Origin: CAYQQK01 sp964420065
Lineage (GTDB): Bacteria; Bacillota; Dethiobacteria; DTU022
NCBI GenBank assembly: GCA_964420065.1
Contig: CAYQQK010000005.1
Span: 46,435-110,434 of the forward strand
Direction of reading: 5' to 3'
Length of the DNA stretch: 64,000 nt
Made by a program: the position numbers and the translations under genes. Shown here piece after piece: positions 18,286 to 26,202 of the stretch (the first letter of the stretch is position 1; every line of letters starts with the position of its first letter). The notes under the pieces were generated by a model, which worked only from the letters and a program-made list of their open reading frames with translations, had not been told where the DNA came from and did no database searches.

Positions 18286-18345
18286 GACAAGAAGCTACCC
18301 GGCAATTTGATTTTTGGCTACCCATCCGGTAACATATTCCACTCT

Positions 18346-18379
18346 GGGGGGACAGGACTGTTTTTGCGGCCTGTCCCCC
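18346..18379 (+). terminator. GC-rich hairpin between dacF and spoIIAA
   Basis: GGGGGACAGG (18346-18355) pairs perfectly with CCTGTCCCCC (18370-18379) around a 14-base loop. No T-run follows, so it is not a canonical intrinsic terminator. It may attenuate read-through from dacF or protect a 3' end. Confidence 0.5.
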
Positions 18380-18504
18380 TGCCAATTATACCCACAATAA
18401 ACACGATATTGTCGGATGAAAAAAAATATGGGTCGACCGTGGCAGGGAATATCTGAAAAGTGCAGAACTATTTTCCAGAACGGTGATCTCTTGCGGAGGC
18501 GAAG

Positions 18505-18861
18505 ATGGAAATTCAAACACAAGTGCACCGACAAACCCTGATCGTACGCATGCAAGGAGAGCTGGATCATCACAATTCCGTCCGTTTGCGCCGGGCCGTG
18601 GACGGTCTATTGGGCCGGGGAGTGGCGCGCAACCTGGTTTTGAATTTGCATGGCCTTTCTTTCATGGATAGCTCCGGAGTGGGCGTAATCCTGGGAAGGT
18701 ACCGGCTGGTCCGGGAAAAAGGGGGCGGGATGGTTTTGTGCCGCGTGCCGGAAACAGTACGCCGGGTGCTGTTCATATCCGGGGTCCCACGGGTGATCCC
18801 CTTTGAAAAAAATGAAAAAATGGCCCTGGCCCGCTGCAGATCGTGCGAGGAGGTCGATTAA
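18505..18861 (+). CDS. spoIIAA: anti-sigma-F factor antagonist SpoIIAA
   Basis: 118 residues, STAS domain. FMDSSGVGVILGRY contains the Ser (S57) phosphorylated by SpoIIAB; dephosphorylated SpoIIAA frees sigma-F in the forespore. The start ATG follows GGAGGCGAAG. It is the first gene of the spoIIA operon; the stop is adjacent to the spoIIAB GTG. The upstream gap contains TGTCGGA near 18410, a degenerate 0A-box-like heptamer, but no clear sigma-H promoter. Confidence 0.96.
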   Translation: MEIQTQVHRQTLIVRMQGELDHHNSVRLRRAVDGLLGRGVARNLVLNLHGLSFMDSSGVGVILGRYRLVREKGGGMVLCRVPETVRRVLFISGVPRVIPFEKNEKMALARCRSCEEVD

Positions 18862-19308
18862 GTGCAGCCCGCATCCTTTATGAAACTGGAGATACCCAGC
18901 CGTTCGGACAATGAAGCATTTGCCCGGGTAGTGGTTGCCGCTTTCGTGGCCCGGCTTGATCCGACCCTGGAAGAAATCAATGATATTAAAACGGCCGTGT
19001 CGGAAGCGGTGACCAACGCCATTATTCATGCCTACGAGGACCGTCCCGGTCGTATTTTGATTTATGCCACCCTGGAAGGAACCACCCTCACGGTGGAAGT
19101 GCTGGATGAGGGAGTGGGCATTGTCGATCTGGAACTGGCGCGCCAGCCTCTCTATACAAGTAAGCCCGAACTGGAACGTTCCGGGATGGGTTTCACGATC
19201 ATGGAAAATTTTATGGACGAAATGCACGTGCGCACGGCACCGGGAGAGGGGACGGTGGTGACTTTGGTCAAACGGATTCATTCCCGGGGTCGTTCCGGGG
19301 AAAATTGA
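18862..19308 (+). CDS. spoIIAB: anti-sigma F factor/serine kinase SpoIIAB
   Basis: 148 residues with a GHKL (Bergerat) ATPase fold: N box AVSEAVTNAIIHAYE, G1 box VLDEGVGIVDLE, and GMGFTIMENFMDE. It binds and inhibits sigma-F and phosphorylates SpoIIAA. GTG 18862 is preferred because AGGAGGT lies eight bases upstream; ATG 18880, which would match the Bacillus N terminus better, lies 26 bases from that site. It overlaps sigF by four bases. Confidence 0.96.
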   Translation: MQPASFMKLEIPSRSDNEAFARVVVAAFVARLDPTLEEINDIKTAVSEAVTNAIIHAYEDRPGRILIYATLEGTTLTVEVLDEGVGIVDLELARQPLYTSKPELERSGMGFTIMENFMDEMHVRTAPGEGTVVTLVKRIHSRGRSGEN

Positions 19309-19997
19309 ATGGGTCACCCGGGGAACATCGCCTCCTGGTCGCCCGGGTCCAGGCGGGGGATCAAAAGGCCCAGGCCGAACTGGTTGAATGTCTTACCCCC
19401 CTGGTAAGGGCCTTTGCAACACGGCTGGCCGGTCCCGGAGAGCGTGATGATTTATTCCAGGCGGGGATGATCGGCCTTTTAAAGGCAGCCCGGCGTTACA
19501 ATTGTAACCGTGAAACCCGTTTTACAACTTATGCAGTGCCCTGGATTCAGGGTGAAATACGGGCCTACCGCCGCCTTTACCGGCCCGGGATCACGGTGAG
19601 CCGGTCGGATTGGGACAAATGGCGGGCCCTGGATAAAACCCGCCTGAAACTGGTTCAGGCCCGGGGTGAAGAACCCGGCCTCGCTGAACTGGCTGCCGCG
19701 GTCGGCATTTCTGCCGAAGAAATTGCTTTAATCCTTGAAGTCTGCCGTCCGGTTCTCCCTCTCGAAGAAGAATACACCCGATGGGAGCAATGGAACGAAC
19801 CGGCCTTGCTGGATCATCTCTTACTTCATGAAAGTATTTCAAAACTTTCGCCCCTTGAACGATGCCTTGTTTTTTTGCGTTTTTACGAGGAGTGCACCCA
19901 GACCGAAATTGCCCGTCGTTTGGAGCTTTCCCAACGTCAGGTTTCGCGCCTGGAAAAGCGTATCCTACGCCGGCTAAGACAGTGGCTTGCCCCGTAA
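19305..19997 (+). CDS. sigF: RNA polymerase sporulation sigma factor SigF (SpoIIAC)
   Basis: 230 residues, sigma-70 family. Region 2 (RDDLFQAGMIGLLKAARRYN, TRFTTYAVPWIQGEIR), region 3 and region 4 with the helix-turn-helix CTQTEIARRLELSQRQVSRLE are all present. It is the first forespore-specific sigma factor. The TTG start overlaps the spoIIAB stop (TTGA), so the operon is tightly coupled. Confidence 0.96.
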   Translation: MNGSPGEHRLLVARVQAGDQKAQAELVECLTPLVRAFATRLAGPGERDDLFQAGMIGLLKAARRYNCNRETRFTTYAVPWIQGEIRAYRRLYRPGITVSRSDWDKWRALDKTRLKLVQARGEEPGLAELAAAVGISAEEIALILEVCRPVLPLEEEYTRWEQWNEPALLDHLLLHESISKLSPLERCLVFLRFYEECTQTEIARRLELSQRQVSRLEKRILRRLRQWLAP

Positions 19998-20005
19998 GAA
20001 AACCG

Positions 20006-20034
20006 GAATATTAAACCTTTACTGGTCCATACTA
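20006..20034 (+). promoter_or_regulatory. sigma-G-type promoter ahead of the extended spoVA operon
   Basis: GAATA (20006-20010), 17 bases, then CATACTA (20028-20034). This fits the forespore sigma-G/sigma-F pattern (G-A/C-ATR, 17-18 bases, CATnnTA). It lies 37 bases before the first ATG at 20072. Bacillus spoVA is sigma-G dependent, so position and function agree. Confidence 0.65.
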
Positions 20035-20071
20035 AAACTGCAAGACAGATTTTCCAGGGGGGCAGGCCGGT

Positions 20072-20254
20072 ATGTCTTCCCGAAGCCATAAGCTAAAATA
20101 TGTGGCGCTGGTGTTTATGACCCTGTTTTTTCTATCTCTTGCAGGTTTTCTTATTTATATGCACTGGTTTTCGTCACCGCCGGAACCGCCGCCGCGGGCG
20201 CGGCCGGTACTGCAGGTTCTGACGTATTTGAAGAAAGGGGAAAAAATACGATGA
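20072..20254 (+). CDS. small single-pass membrane protein leading the spoVA operon
   Basis: 60 residues. A basic N terminus (SSRSHKLK) is followed by one strong hydrophobic helix (YVALVFMTLFFLSLAGFLIY, about 10-29) and a Pro/Arg-rich tail (PPEPPPRARP). The start ATG follows GGGGGGCAGG. The stop overlaps the dodecin ATG (ATGA). It sits just after a sigma-G-type promoter. It is not similar by eye to SpoVAA or SpoVAB, which are missing here. Function unknown; a role in the forespore membrane is inferred from context only. Confidence 0.7.
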   Translation: MSSRSHKLKYVALVFMTLFFLSLAGFLIYMHWFSSPPEPPPRARPVLQVLTYLKKGEKIR

Positions 20255-20460
20255 GTGTAGCCAAAGTGATCGAACTGGTCGGAGAATCTACCCACAGTTG
20301 GGACGATGCCGTCCGCGGCGCTGTGGGGAAAGCGAGCCGGACCATAGAAGGCATGACCGGGGTCGAGGTGTTAAACATGACTGCCAATATCAGCGAAGGA
20401 GAAATCGTGGAGTACAAAGTAAATCTTAAAATCGCTTTTGGAGTACACGACCGGAAATAA
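20251..20460 (+). CDS. dodecin family flavin-binding protein
   Basis: 69 residues, the full size of a dodecin. SVAKVIELVGESTHSWDDAV is the usual first strand and helix, and the rest follows (RTIEGMTGVEVLNM, VEYKVNLKIAF). Dodecins are dodecameric hollow shells that store or buffer riboflavin, FMN or related ligands. Both the start overlap with the small membrane protein and the 75-base gap to spoVAC indicate co-transcription with spoVA, which would place it in the forespore. Confidence 0.9.
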   Translation: MSVAKVIELVGESTHSWDDAVRGAVGKASRTIEGMTGVEVLNMTANISEGEIVEYKVNLKIAFGVHDRK

Positions 20461-20535
20461 ACACGGCCGGAAACGATCTTCGTGACCGGGTGTAAATCAA
20501 GCCGGAACCATGGAATCGGGGAAAGGGGCAAGATC

Positions 20536-20994
20536 ATGTCGACCGGTATTCCGCCGGAACTGACGTTAACCATTGAAGATTTCAAGAAAACCGTGCACCG
20601 GGTGACGCCCCGACCGCCTCTATTGAAACATTGCCTTATCGCTTTTATCAGCGGGGGCGTTGTTTGCCTAATCGGCCAGGCCATCCTGAACGGGTTTATC
20701 GCCGTCGGTTTCCCGCCCGAAGAGGCCGGCAATCCAACCGTAACCACGGTTGTCTTTGTGGCAGCGCTATTGACAGGTTTCGGTATTTTTGACCGGATTG
20801 CCCGTGTTACCGGGGCGGGGCTGGCCGTACCGGTAACGGGTTTTGCCAATTCGCTTACGGCCGCCGCCCTGGAATTCAAGCGGGAAGGCCTGGTGACCGG
20901 GGTCGGTTCAAAAATGTTCATGCTTGCCGGATCGATCATCGTTTTCGGGGTGGTGACCGCTTTTATAGTCGGATTGATCTCCGCGCTGCTTTAA
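20536..20994 (+). CDS. spoVAC: stage V sporulation protein AC
   Basis: 152 residues from ATG 20536 (AAAGGGGCAAG upstream); an in-frame GTG at 20482 would add an unconserved extension. Four hydrophobic segments, including LIAFISGGVVCLIGQAILNG and VTTVVFVAALLTGFGIFD. SpoVAC is a mechanosensitive-type channel component of the SpoVA complex that moves Ca-dipicolinate into the forespore and out on germination. Confidence 0.94.
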   Translation: MSTGIPPELTLTIEDFKKTVHRVTPRPPLLKHCLIAFISGGVVCLIGQAILNGFIAVGFPPEEAGNPTVTTVVFVAALLTGFGIFDRIARVTGAGLAVPVTGFANSLTAAALEFKREGLVTGVGSKMFMLAGSIIVFGVVTAFIVGLISALL

Positions 20995-21049
20995 CGCTTT
21001 AGCTCCTGCAAAAAAATAAGAAAAGTAAAAACATCGAGGAACTCGGAAT

Positions 21050-22057
21050 ATGAGCCAGAAATGTGGTCGTCATAGCCTCCTGCTCGATCCGCCGCCTTTT
21101 CTTGTGTCCACGGGCACGGTAGTCGGCCCCATGGAAGGGCGGGGGCCACTTGCTTCCAGTTTTGATCGGATCCTGGAGAGCAACATCGGTGAAGCCCGGA
21201 GTTTCGAGGTAGCCGAATTGCGCATGATGGAGGCGGCCTGCCATCTGGCACTCCAAAAAGGAAAGCTTTCTTTAAACGATATCGACTATTTTTTGGCGGG
21301 GGATCTTCTCAACCAGATTGTTACTTCCGGGTTTTGTGCGCGTTCGCTTGGCCTCCCGTTTTTTGGCCTTTATGGAGCTTGTGCAACAACCGGGCTCGGC
21401 CTCGGTTTGGGAGCAGTTCTTGTCGCGGGGGGATGCGCCCAAAAGGTAATCGTTGCTTCTTCCAGTCATAACTGCAGTGCCGAACGGCAGTACCGTTACC
21501 CGACCGAGTACGGTTTCCAGCGTCCGCCCCACGCCCAATGGACGGTGACCGGGGCCGCCGCCGGGGTTATCGGCGTTTCCGGGGGGGGCCCTCGTATTAC
21601 CGCCGTCACAACGGGAAAGGTGCTCGATCTGGGGGTCAAGGATTCCTTTGCCATGGGGGCAGCCATGGCTCCGGCGGCGGCCTCCACCGTTATCTTGCAT
21701 TTCCGGGAGCTGCAGCGCGATCCGGACTACTACGATCTGATCTTGACCGGGGATCTTGGTCAAGTCGGGAAGCAGGTATTCAACGATCTCCTTGCCGGGG
21801 AGGGGTACGGGCTTGGAAAAGGTTACGATGACTGCGGGACCATGATCTACAACCTGGACCGGCAACAGGTAGATGCGGGGGGGAGCGGGTGCGCTTGCGC
21901 CGGTGTTGTCGCCCTCGGACACGTGTACCGGTGTCTATGCAGAGGAGAACTTGGGCGATTACTTCTTGTAGCCACCGGTGCCCTGCACAGCCCGATTACC
22001 TCCCTACAGGGTGAAACCATCCCCACCATCGCTCATGCCATCGCTTTGGAAATGTAA
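21050..22057 (+). CDS. spoVAD: stage V sporulation protein AD
   Basis: 335 residues, thiolase-like fold without a convincing catalytic triad. SNIGEARSFEVAELRMMEA, GLYGACATTGLGLGLGAVL and MAPAAASTVILHF are typical. SpoVAD is the soluble dipicolinate-binding subunit of the SpoVA channel on the outer face of the inner spore membrane. It starts at ATG 21050 and lies 55 bases after spoVAC. Confidence 0.95.
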   Translation: MSQKCGRHSLLLDPPPFLVSTGTVVGPMEGRGPLASSFDRILESNIGEARSFEVAELRMMEAACHLALQKGKLSLNDIDYFLAGDLLNQIVTSGFCARSLGLPFFGLYGACATTGLGLGLGAVLVAGGCAQKVIVASSSHNCSAERQYRYPTEYGFQRPPHAQWTVTGAAAGVIGVSGGGPRITAVTTGKVLDLGVKDSFAMGAAMAPAAASTVILHFRELQRDPDYYDLILTGDLGQVGKQVFNDLLAGEGYGLGKGYDDCGTMIYNLDRQQVDAGGSGCACAGVVALGHVYRCLCRGELGRLLLVATGALHSPITSLQGETIPTIAHAIALEM

Positions 22058-22118
22058 AACACCCCGTTAAGGCCTTGCCCGATCGAGGGCATTCTGTTTC
22101 CCGAAAGGAGTTTTTGAT

Positions 22119-22472
22119 CTGGGTAGCTACTGCACTGCTTTTATCATTGGCGGTTTGATCTGTGTGATTGGGCAGCTCTTGTTTGATCTGACTCCGTTTA
22201 CACCGGGTCATATTCTTTGTGGGTTTGTCGTTGTCGGAGGTGTTTTGGGAGGGCTGGGACTTTACGATCCTTTGGTAAAGTTTGCTGGAGCTGGGGCCAT
22301 GCTCCCCATTTCAAGCTTTGGCAACTCCCTGGTCAAGGGGGCCATGGCCGAAGCGGCCCGGTGGGGTCCAATCGGAGTCCTGACCGGCATGTTCGAATTA
22401 ACAAGTACCGGTATTACCGCGGCGATCCTCTTTGCTTTCTTGGTAGCCCTGGTCTTTAATCCCCGGGGTTGA
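22119..22472 (+). CDS. spoVAE: stage V sporulation protein AE (probable CTG start)
   Basis: 117 residues when started at CTG 22119, matching the family length. N-terminal GSYCTAFIIGGLICVIGQLL and later GLYDPLVKFAGAGAMLPIS are conserved SpoVAE features. The frame is open from 22071 (after TAA 22068-22070) with no ATG, GTG or TTG before the conserved region; the first is TTG 22155, which would cut off the first conserved helix. AAAGGAG (22104-22110) sits eight bases before CTG. The start codon is therefore inferred to be CTG. Confidence 0.88.
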   Translation: MGSYCTAFIIGGLICVIGQLLFDLTPFTPGHILCGFVVVGGVLGGLGLYDPLVKFAGAGAMLPISSFGNSLVKGAMAEAARWGPIGVLTGMFELTSTGITAAILFAFLVALVFNPRG

Positions 22473-22543
22473 TCCGCGCTCTTTTCAAGAGAGAATGGTT
22501 ACCCGAAGGGCTTGTTGTCTCATAAAACCGAACGGAGAGGCAG

Positions 22544-24049
22544 GTGATCCATGTGCTGCAGGGCGGCGATGAAGCACAAACGCAGATCAGGAAAAAACTG
22601 GACGATAATCTTTTTTATTTGAACGAGCGCCTTGATATCGGCGAAAAAAACTTCGATTTGATTTTGCGGGAGTTCATCATCGGCGGGAAACGGGCTGCAC
22701 TTTTGTTCGTCGACGGGCTGCTTTCCGGACAGATCACGACTCTGGTCATAAATGCCTTGCTACAGGCGCGGCGCGAAGATATTGTCCCGGACACCACCGG
22801 GAAAATGATCCAAGAAATAATCCCGTACATGGAGGTTTCCGTAGTCGATGACCTGGAGGAAGCCATGCGGGAGTTCCTGGCCGGACCGATGGTTCTCTTT
22901 ATCGATGGGGAGCGCCGGGCCATCCTGATTGACACCCGGGAATACCCGGGCCGCACCCCCGATGAACCGGATGTGGAGCGCATTACTCGCGGCTCCCGTG
23001 ATGGATTTGTCGAAACCCTGATCTTCAATATCGCTCTGATCCGCCGGCGGATCCGTGATCCCAGGCTTCGGGTGGAGGCAGTCAAGATCGGCCGGCGTTC
23101 CGTGACCGACGTGGCCCTGCTTTATATTGAGGATATCGCTTTTCCCGAGATCGTGAAAAGGGTTCGCTCCCGTCTGAAAAAAATCAATGTCGATGCTTTG
23201 CCGATGGCGGAGAAAACGGTGGAAGAGTACCTGGTTGCCTCTTTCTGGAACCCTTTTCCGGAAGTGCGCTATACTGAACGCCCGGATGTGGCGGCGGCTC
23301 ACCTTCTTGAAGGACACGTGCTTATCATTGTCGATACTTCTCCCTCGGTTATGATCGCCCCGGTAACCTTGTTTCACCACCTGCAGCATGCCGAAGAATT
23401 TCGCCATGATGCCATCATCGGTACCTACATCCGTTGGGTCCGCCTGACCGGGATCTTCCTTTCTTTTTTCCTGATCCCGATCTGGATGCTGCTGGTCCTG
23501 GAGCCGGGATTGCGGCCCCAGGCGCTTAATTTTATCGGTCCGAAACATGAGGCTTCGATTCCGTTATTCCTTCAGTTTGTTATCGCTCACTTCGGTCTTG
23601 ACCTGCTGCGCATGGCCAGTATCCACACCCCTTCTCCCTTTGCCACCGCCCTGGGCCTGCTCGCCGGCCTCTTGATCGGTCAAATCGCGGTCGAAGTTGG
23701 TTTTTTTGTTCCGGAAGTGCTCCTTTATACCGGTCTGACTGCCATCGGCGTTTTTTCCACGCCCAGCTGGGAGCTGAGTATGGCCAACCGGGTGGTGTTA
23801 CTATTAATGCTGATACTAACCGGTACGCTCCACCTGCCGGGATTCCTGATCGGCGTAACCCTGCTGACTTTACGCTTGTTCACAACCAGCTCTTTTGGCT
23901 TTTCGTACCTCTGGCCTCTGTTTCCGTTTGATCTGCCGTCCCTGGTGCGGGTCTTTCTGCGTCAACCGCTGCCCCTGCAGCGTTTTCGCCCCAGTTATTT
24001 GCGCACCCGTGACCGGGATCGGACCGTGCGCAAACAGCCGGAAGGGTAG
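22544..24049 (+). CDS. spoVAF: SpoVAF/GerA-family spore germination protein
   Basis: 501 residues. A large N-terminal soluble part (FDLILREFIIGGKRAALLFVDG, PEEDFERDGFVETL-like region with RGSRDGFVETLIFN) is followed by four to five membrane helices after about residue 290. It is homologous to the GerAA subunit of nutrient germinant receptors. As the last gene of spoVA, it corresponds to SpoVAF, which in Bacillus works with FigP to amplify germination signals. The start is GTG 22544 (GTG 22553 possible). Confidence 0.9.
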   Translation: MIHVLQGGDEAQTQIRKKLDDNLFYLNERLDIGEKNFDLILREFIIGGKRAALLFVDGLLSGQITTLVINALLQARREDIVPDTTGKMIQEIIPYMEVSVVDDLEEAMREFLAGPMVLFIDGERRAILIDTREYPGRTPDEPDVERITRGSRDGFVETLIFNIALIRRRIRDPRLRVEAVKIGRRSVTDVALLYIEDIAFPEIVKRVRSRLKKINVDALPMAEKTVEEYLVASFWNPFPEVRYTERPDVAAAHLLEGHVLIIVDTSPSVMIAPVTLFHHLQHAEEFRHDAIIGTYIRWVRLTGIFLSFFLIPIWMLLVLEPGLRPQALNFIGPKHEASIPLFLQFVIAHFGLDLLRMASIHTPSPFATALGLLAGLLIGQIAVEVGFFVPEVLLYTGLTAIGVFSTPSWELSMANRVVLLLMLILTGTLHLPGFLIGVTLLTLRLFTTSSFGFSYLWPLFPFDLPSLVRVFLRQPLPLQRFRPSYLRTRDRDRTVRKQPEG

Positions 24050-24099
24050 GATCTATCCGATGATGCGTGGCTGTCGCCTTTCTCCTGCTTTCCTGCATA

Positions 24100-24108
24100 T
24101 GGTATAAT
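24100..24108 (+). promoter_or_regulatory. extended -10 promoter before the DHH/CCA gene
   Basis: TGG-TATAAT is an extended -10 (TGn-TATAAT, hexamer 24103-24108). No good -35 is seen 17 bases upstream, which is normal for extended -10 promoters. The ATG of the next gene is 28 bases downstream. It separates the vegetative genes here from the preceding spoVA operon. Confidence 0.5.
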
Positions 24109-24135
24109 GGCCATAGTTCAGGCCGGGAGGGGGGA

Positions 24136-26202
24136 ATGGGAAAGGCCGTGCAGTTTATTGTTACCCATACCTGTGCCGGTTTCGATGCACTGGCGGCGCT
24201 TGTAGCCGCTACGAAAATTTTTCCGGGGGCAACCGGCTTTTTGCCGGAACCACTGCCGGGTAAAGTGCGGTCATTTGTCAATATGTTCCGGGACAGCCTG
24301 CCGCCGGAGGAAGATTTTCCCGCAGACATACAACCGGGTCTGGCCGTCCTGGTGGATACGCGGGAAATAGATCGCCTCGGAGCTTATGCTGCCCCGGTTC
24401 GGCGATCCCGCGCCGTTTATATTTTTGATCGCCTCCGTCCGGGAGCGGCTGTTGAACCGGTTGGAGTTCGGTGTACCATCGAGCCGGTTGGAGCGACGAC
24501 AACTATCCTGGTCGAACAAATTCGCTTGCATGGCCTTCCTTTGACAGGGCTGGAGGCTACGCTAATGGCTCTCGGGATCTACGAAAGCACCGGTTGTCTG
24601 GTTAACTCCGGGACCACCTCCCGGGATGTGGAGGCGGTACTTTTTTTGTGGAGGCAGGGGCTGGAACAGGCAATTCTGCAGGAACACCTGTGTTTACCTG
24701 CAGTTACCGGTTCGGCACCGGAACCGCTTCCCGGGTCTGAGTCTGATCCGGATCCGGAGCGGCATGCCAACCTCAACGCCCCTCTTGCAATGCCGGCGCC
24801 GGCCCACGGTGAGAATTTGCTGCCCCTGTTCAAGGAGCGGTTGCCCGGAAAGTTTCGCAGTCTGCTGTTACTGATCGGCCAGCGGGCAGATCGACTGGGA
24901 GCCGAGGTTTATCTGGTTGGAGGGGTAATCCGAGATCTTTTGTTGGGCCGCCGTCCGGGCCGGGATCTCGATTGTGTGGTTCTGCCCGAAGCAGCCCTTC
25001 TGGCCCGGGATTTACAGCAATATTTGGGGGGCGCCTTGAGGGTAAATGAACAGTTTGGAACCGCTACGCTTTACCTCAAAGACGGGTTGCGTTTGGACCT
25101 GGTTACCGCCCGCCGCGATTTTTATGCTGCAGTGGCTGCTTTGCCCCGGGTGGAAGCGTCCAGCTTGAAAAATGATCTTTTCCGCCGCGATTTTACTATT
25201 AACACCATGGCCTGTTCCCTGATGACCTCTACTTTCGGAAGATTTTTTGATTTTTATTCCGGGAGATGCGATCTTGAGCGGGGCTGCCTGCGGACCCTTT
25301 ATCAGCTCAGTTTTATTGACGATCCCCTACGCATACTCCGGGCTGTCCGTTTCGCGGTCCGTTTCGGTTTCACCATTGAGGAAGAAACTCATAAGTTAAT
25401 GCTTAAGGCTGTTCGCGGTCGCGTATTGGAAAAGATCGGCCGCCAGCGCCTGAACAACGAGATCAGCCTGATTTACGACGAAGAATCGCCTCCCAAGATT
25501 CTACACCGCTTGAGTGAGTTGGGTGTCCTGTCGTACCTTTACCCTCGTCTGGAGATCGGTCCGGAAACCTGGATACGCCTGCAAAAGGTGCAACAAGCGC
25601 TGCAGTGGGCTCACGGGCAGAAGTGGCCCCGTTTTTTCCGGGCGGAAACGGTCTATACCGCGGCGTTACTCTACGAATTGGCACAGGGGGAGCGGGCATT
25701 GCTGCTGCGGCGATTGCAGCAATCAAAGGAATACTCTTCCGGGATCACCGGCGCCTGTAACGGAGTACCGGTTGCGCTGGCACAGATGAAAGGGCGGGAG
25801 CTTTCGCCAAGTGCCGTTGTATTCCTTTTGGAACCGTTGCCTGCCGAGGGGTTGATCTTGCTTTATGCCCTTGGCGGGTCAGGGCTTGCTCGTCGGCAGC
25901 TTCTGCACTACCTGGACTTGCTTCAACACCGCCGGCCGCACCTGACAGGAAAAGATCTGGTCGCGGCCGGATTACAGCCGGGGCCGGCCTATCGTAAAAT
26001 TTTAAACATGCTCCGGGCTGCTGTTTTGGATGGGACGGTCCGGACCCCGGCGGAGGAATACGCCCTGCTGGAAACCCTGCTCGAACAACATCTATCTCCA
26101 GCCCGAGCGGAGAATCCCCAAAAGGAGGTTGAAGGTGGATTTGAATCTTTACCAGATGGGCCTGCGCATTCCGGCACTGTTGATCGCCATCACCGTGCAT
26201 GA
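24136..26202 (+). CDS. DHH-domain/CCA-type tRNA nucleotidyltransferase fusion
   Basis: 688 residues from ATG 24136 after GGGAGGGGGG. The N-terminal 190 residues are DHH-phosphoesterase-like (VTHTCAGFDALAALVAAT, LVDTREIDRLG, GIYESTGCLVNSGTTSRD). From about 255 onward comes a class II CCA-adding/poly(A) polymerase core: YLVGGVIRDLLLGR, RDLDCVV, FRRDFTINTMA and RILRAVRFAVRFGF. Related clostridial proteins have two CBS domains between these parts; here only about 50 Pro/Glu-rich residues are seen. It could add A or CC(A) to tRNA; specificity cannot be read. Confidence 0.88.
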   Translation: MGKAVQFIVTHTCAGFDALAALVAATKIFPGATGFLPEPLPGKVRSFVNMFRDSLPPEEDFPADIQPGLAVLVDTREIDRLGAYAAPVRRSRAVYIFDRLRPGAAVEPVGVRCTIEPVGATTTILVEQIRLHGLPLTGLEATLMALGIYESTGCLVNSGTTSRDVEAVLFLWRQGLEQAILQEHLCLPAVTGSAPEPLPGSESDPDPERHANLNAPLAMPAPAHGENLLPLFKERLPGKFRSLLLLIGQRADRLGAEVYLVGGVIRDLLLGRRPGRDLDCVVLPEAALLARDLQQYLGGALRVNEQFGTATLYLKDGLRLDLVTARRDFYAAVAALPRVEASSLKNDLFRRDFTINTMACSLMTSTFGRFFDFYSGRCDLERGCLRTLYQLSFIDDPLRILRAVRFAVRFGFTIEEETHKLMLKAVRGRVLEKIGRQRLNNEISLIYDEESPPKILHRLSELGVLSYLYPRLEIGPETWIRLQKVQQALQWAHGQKWPRFFRAETVYTAALLYELAQGERALLLRRLQQSKEYSSGITGACNGVPVALAQMKGRELSPSAVVFLLEPLPAEGLILLYALGGSGLARRQLLHYLDLLQHRRPHLTGKDLVAAGLQPGPAYRKILNMLRAAVLDGTVRTPAEEYALLETLLEQHLSPARAENPQKEVEGGFESLPDGPAHSGTVDRHHRA

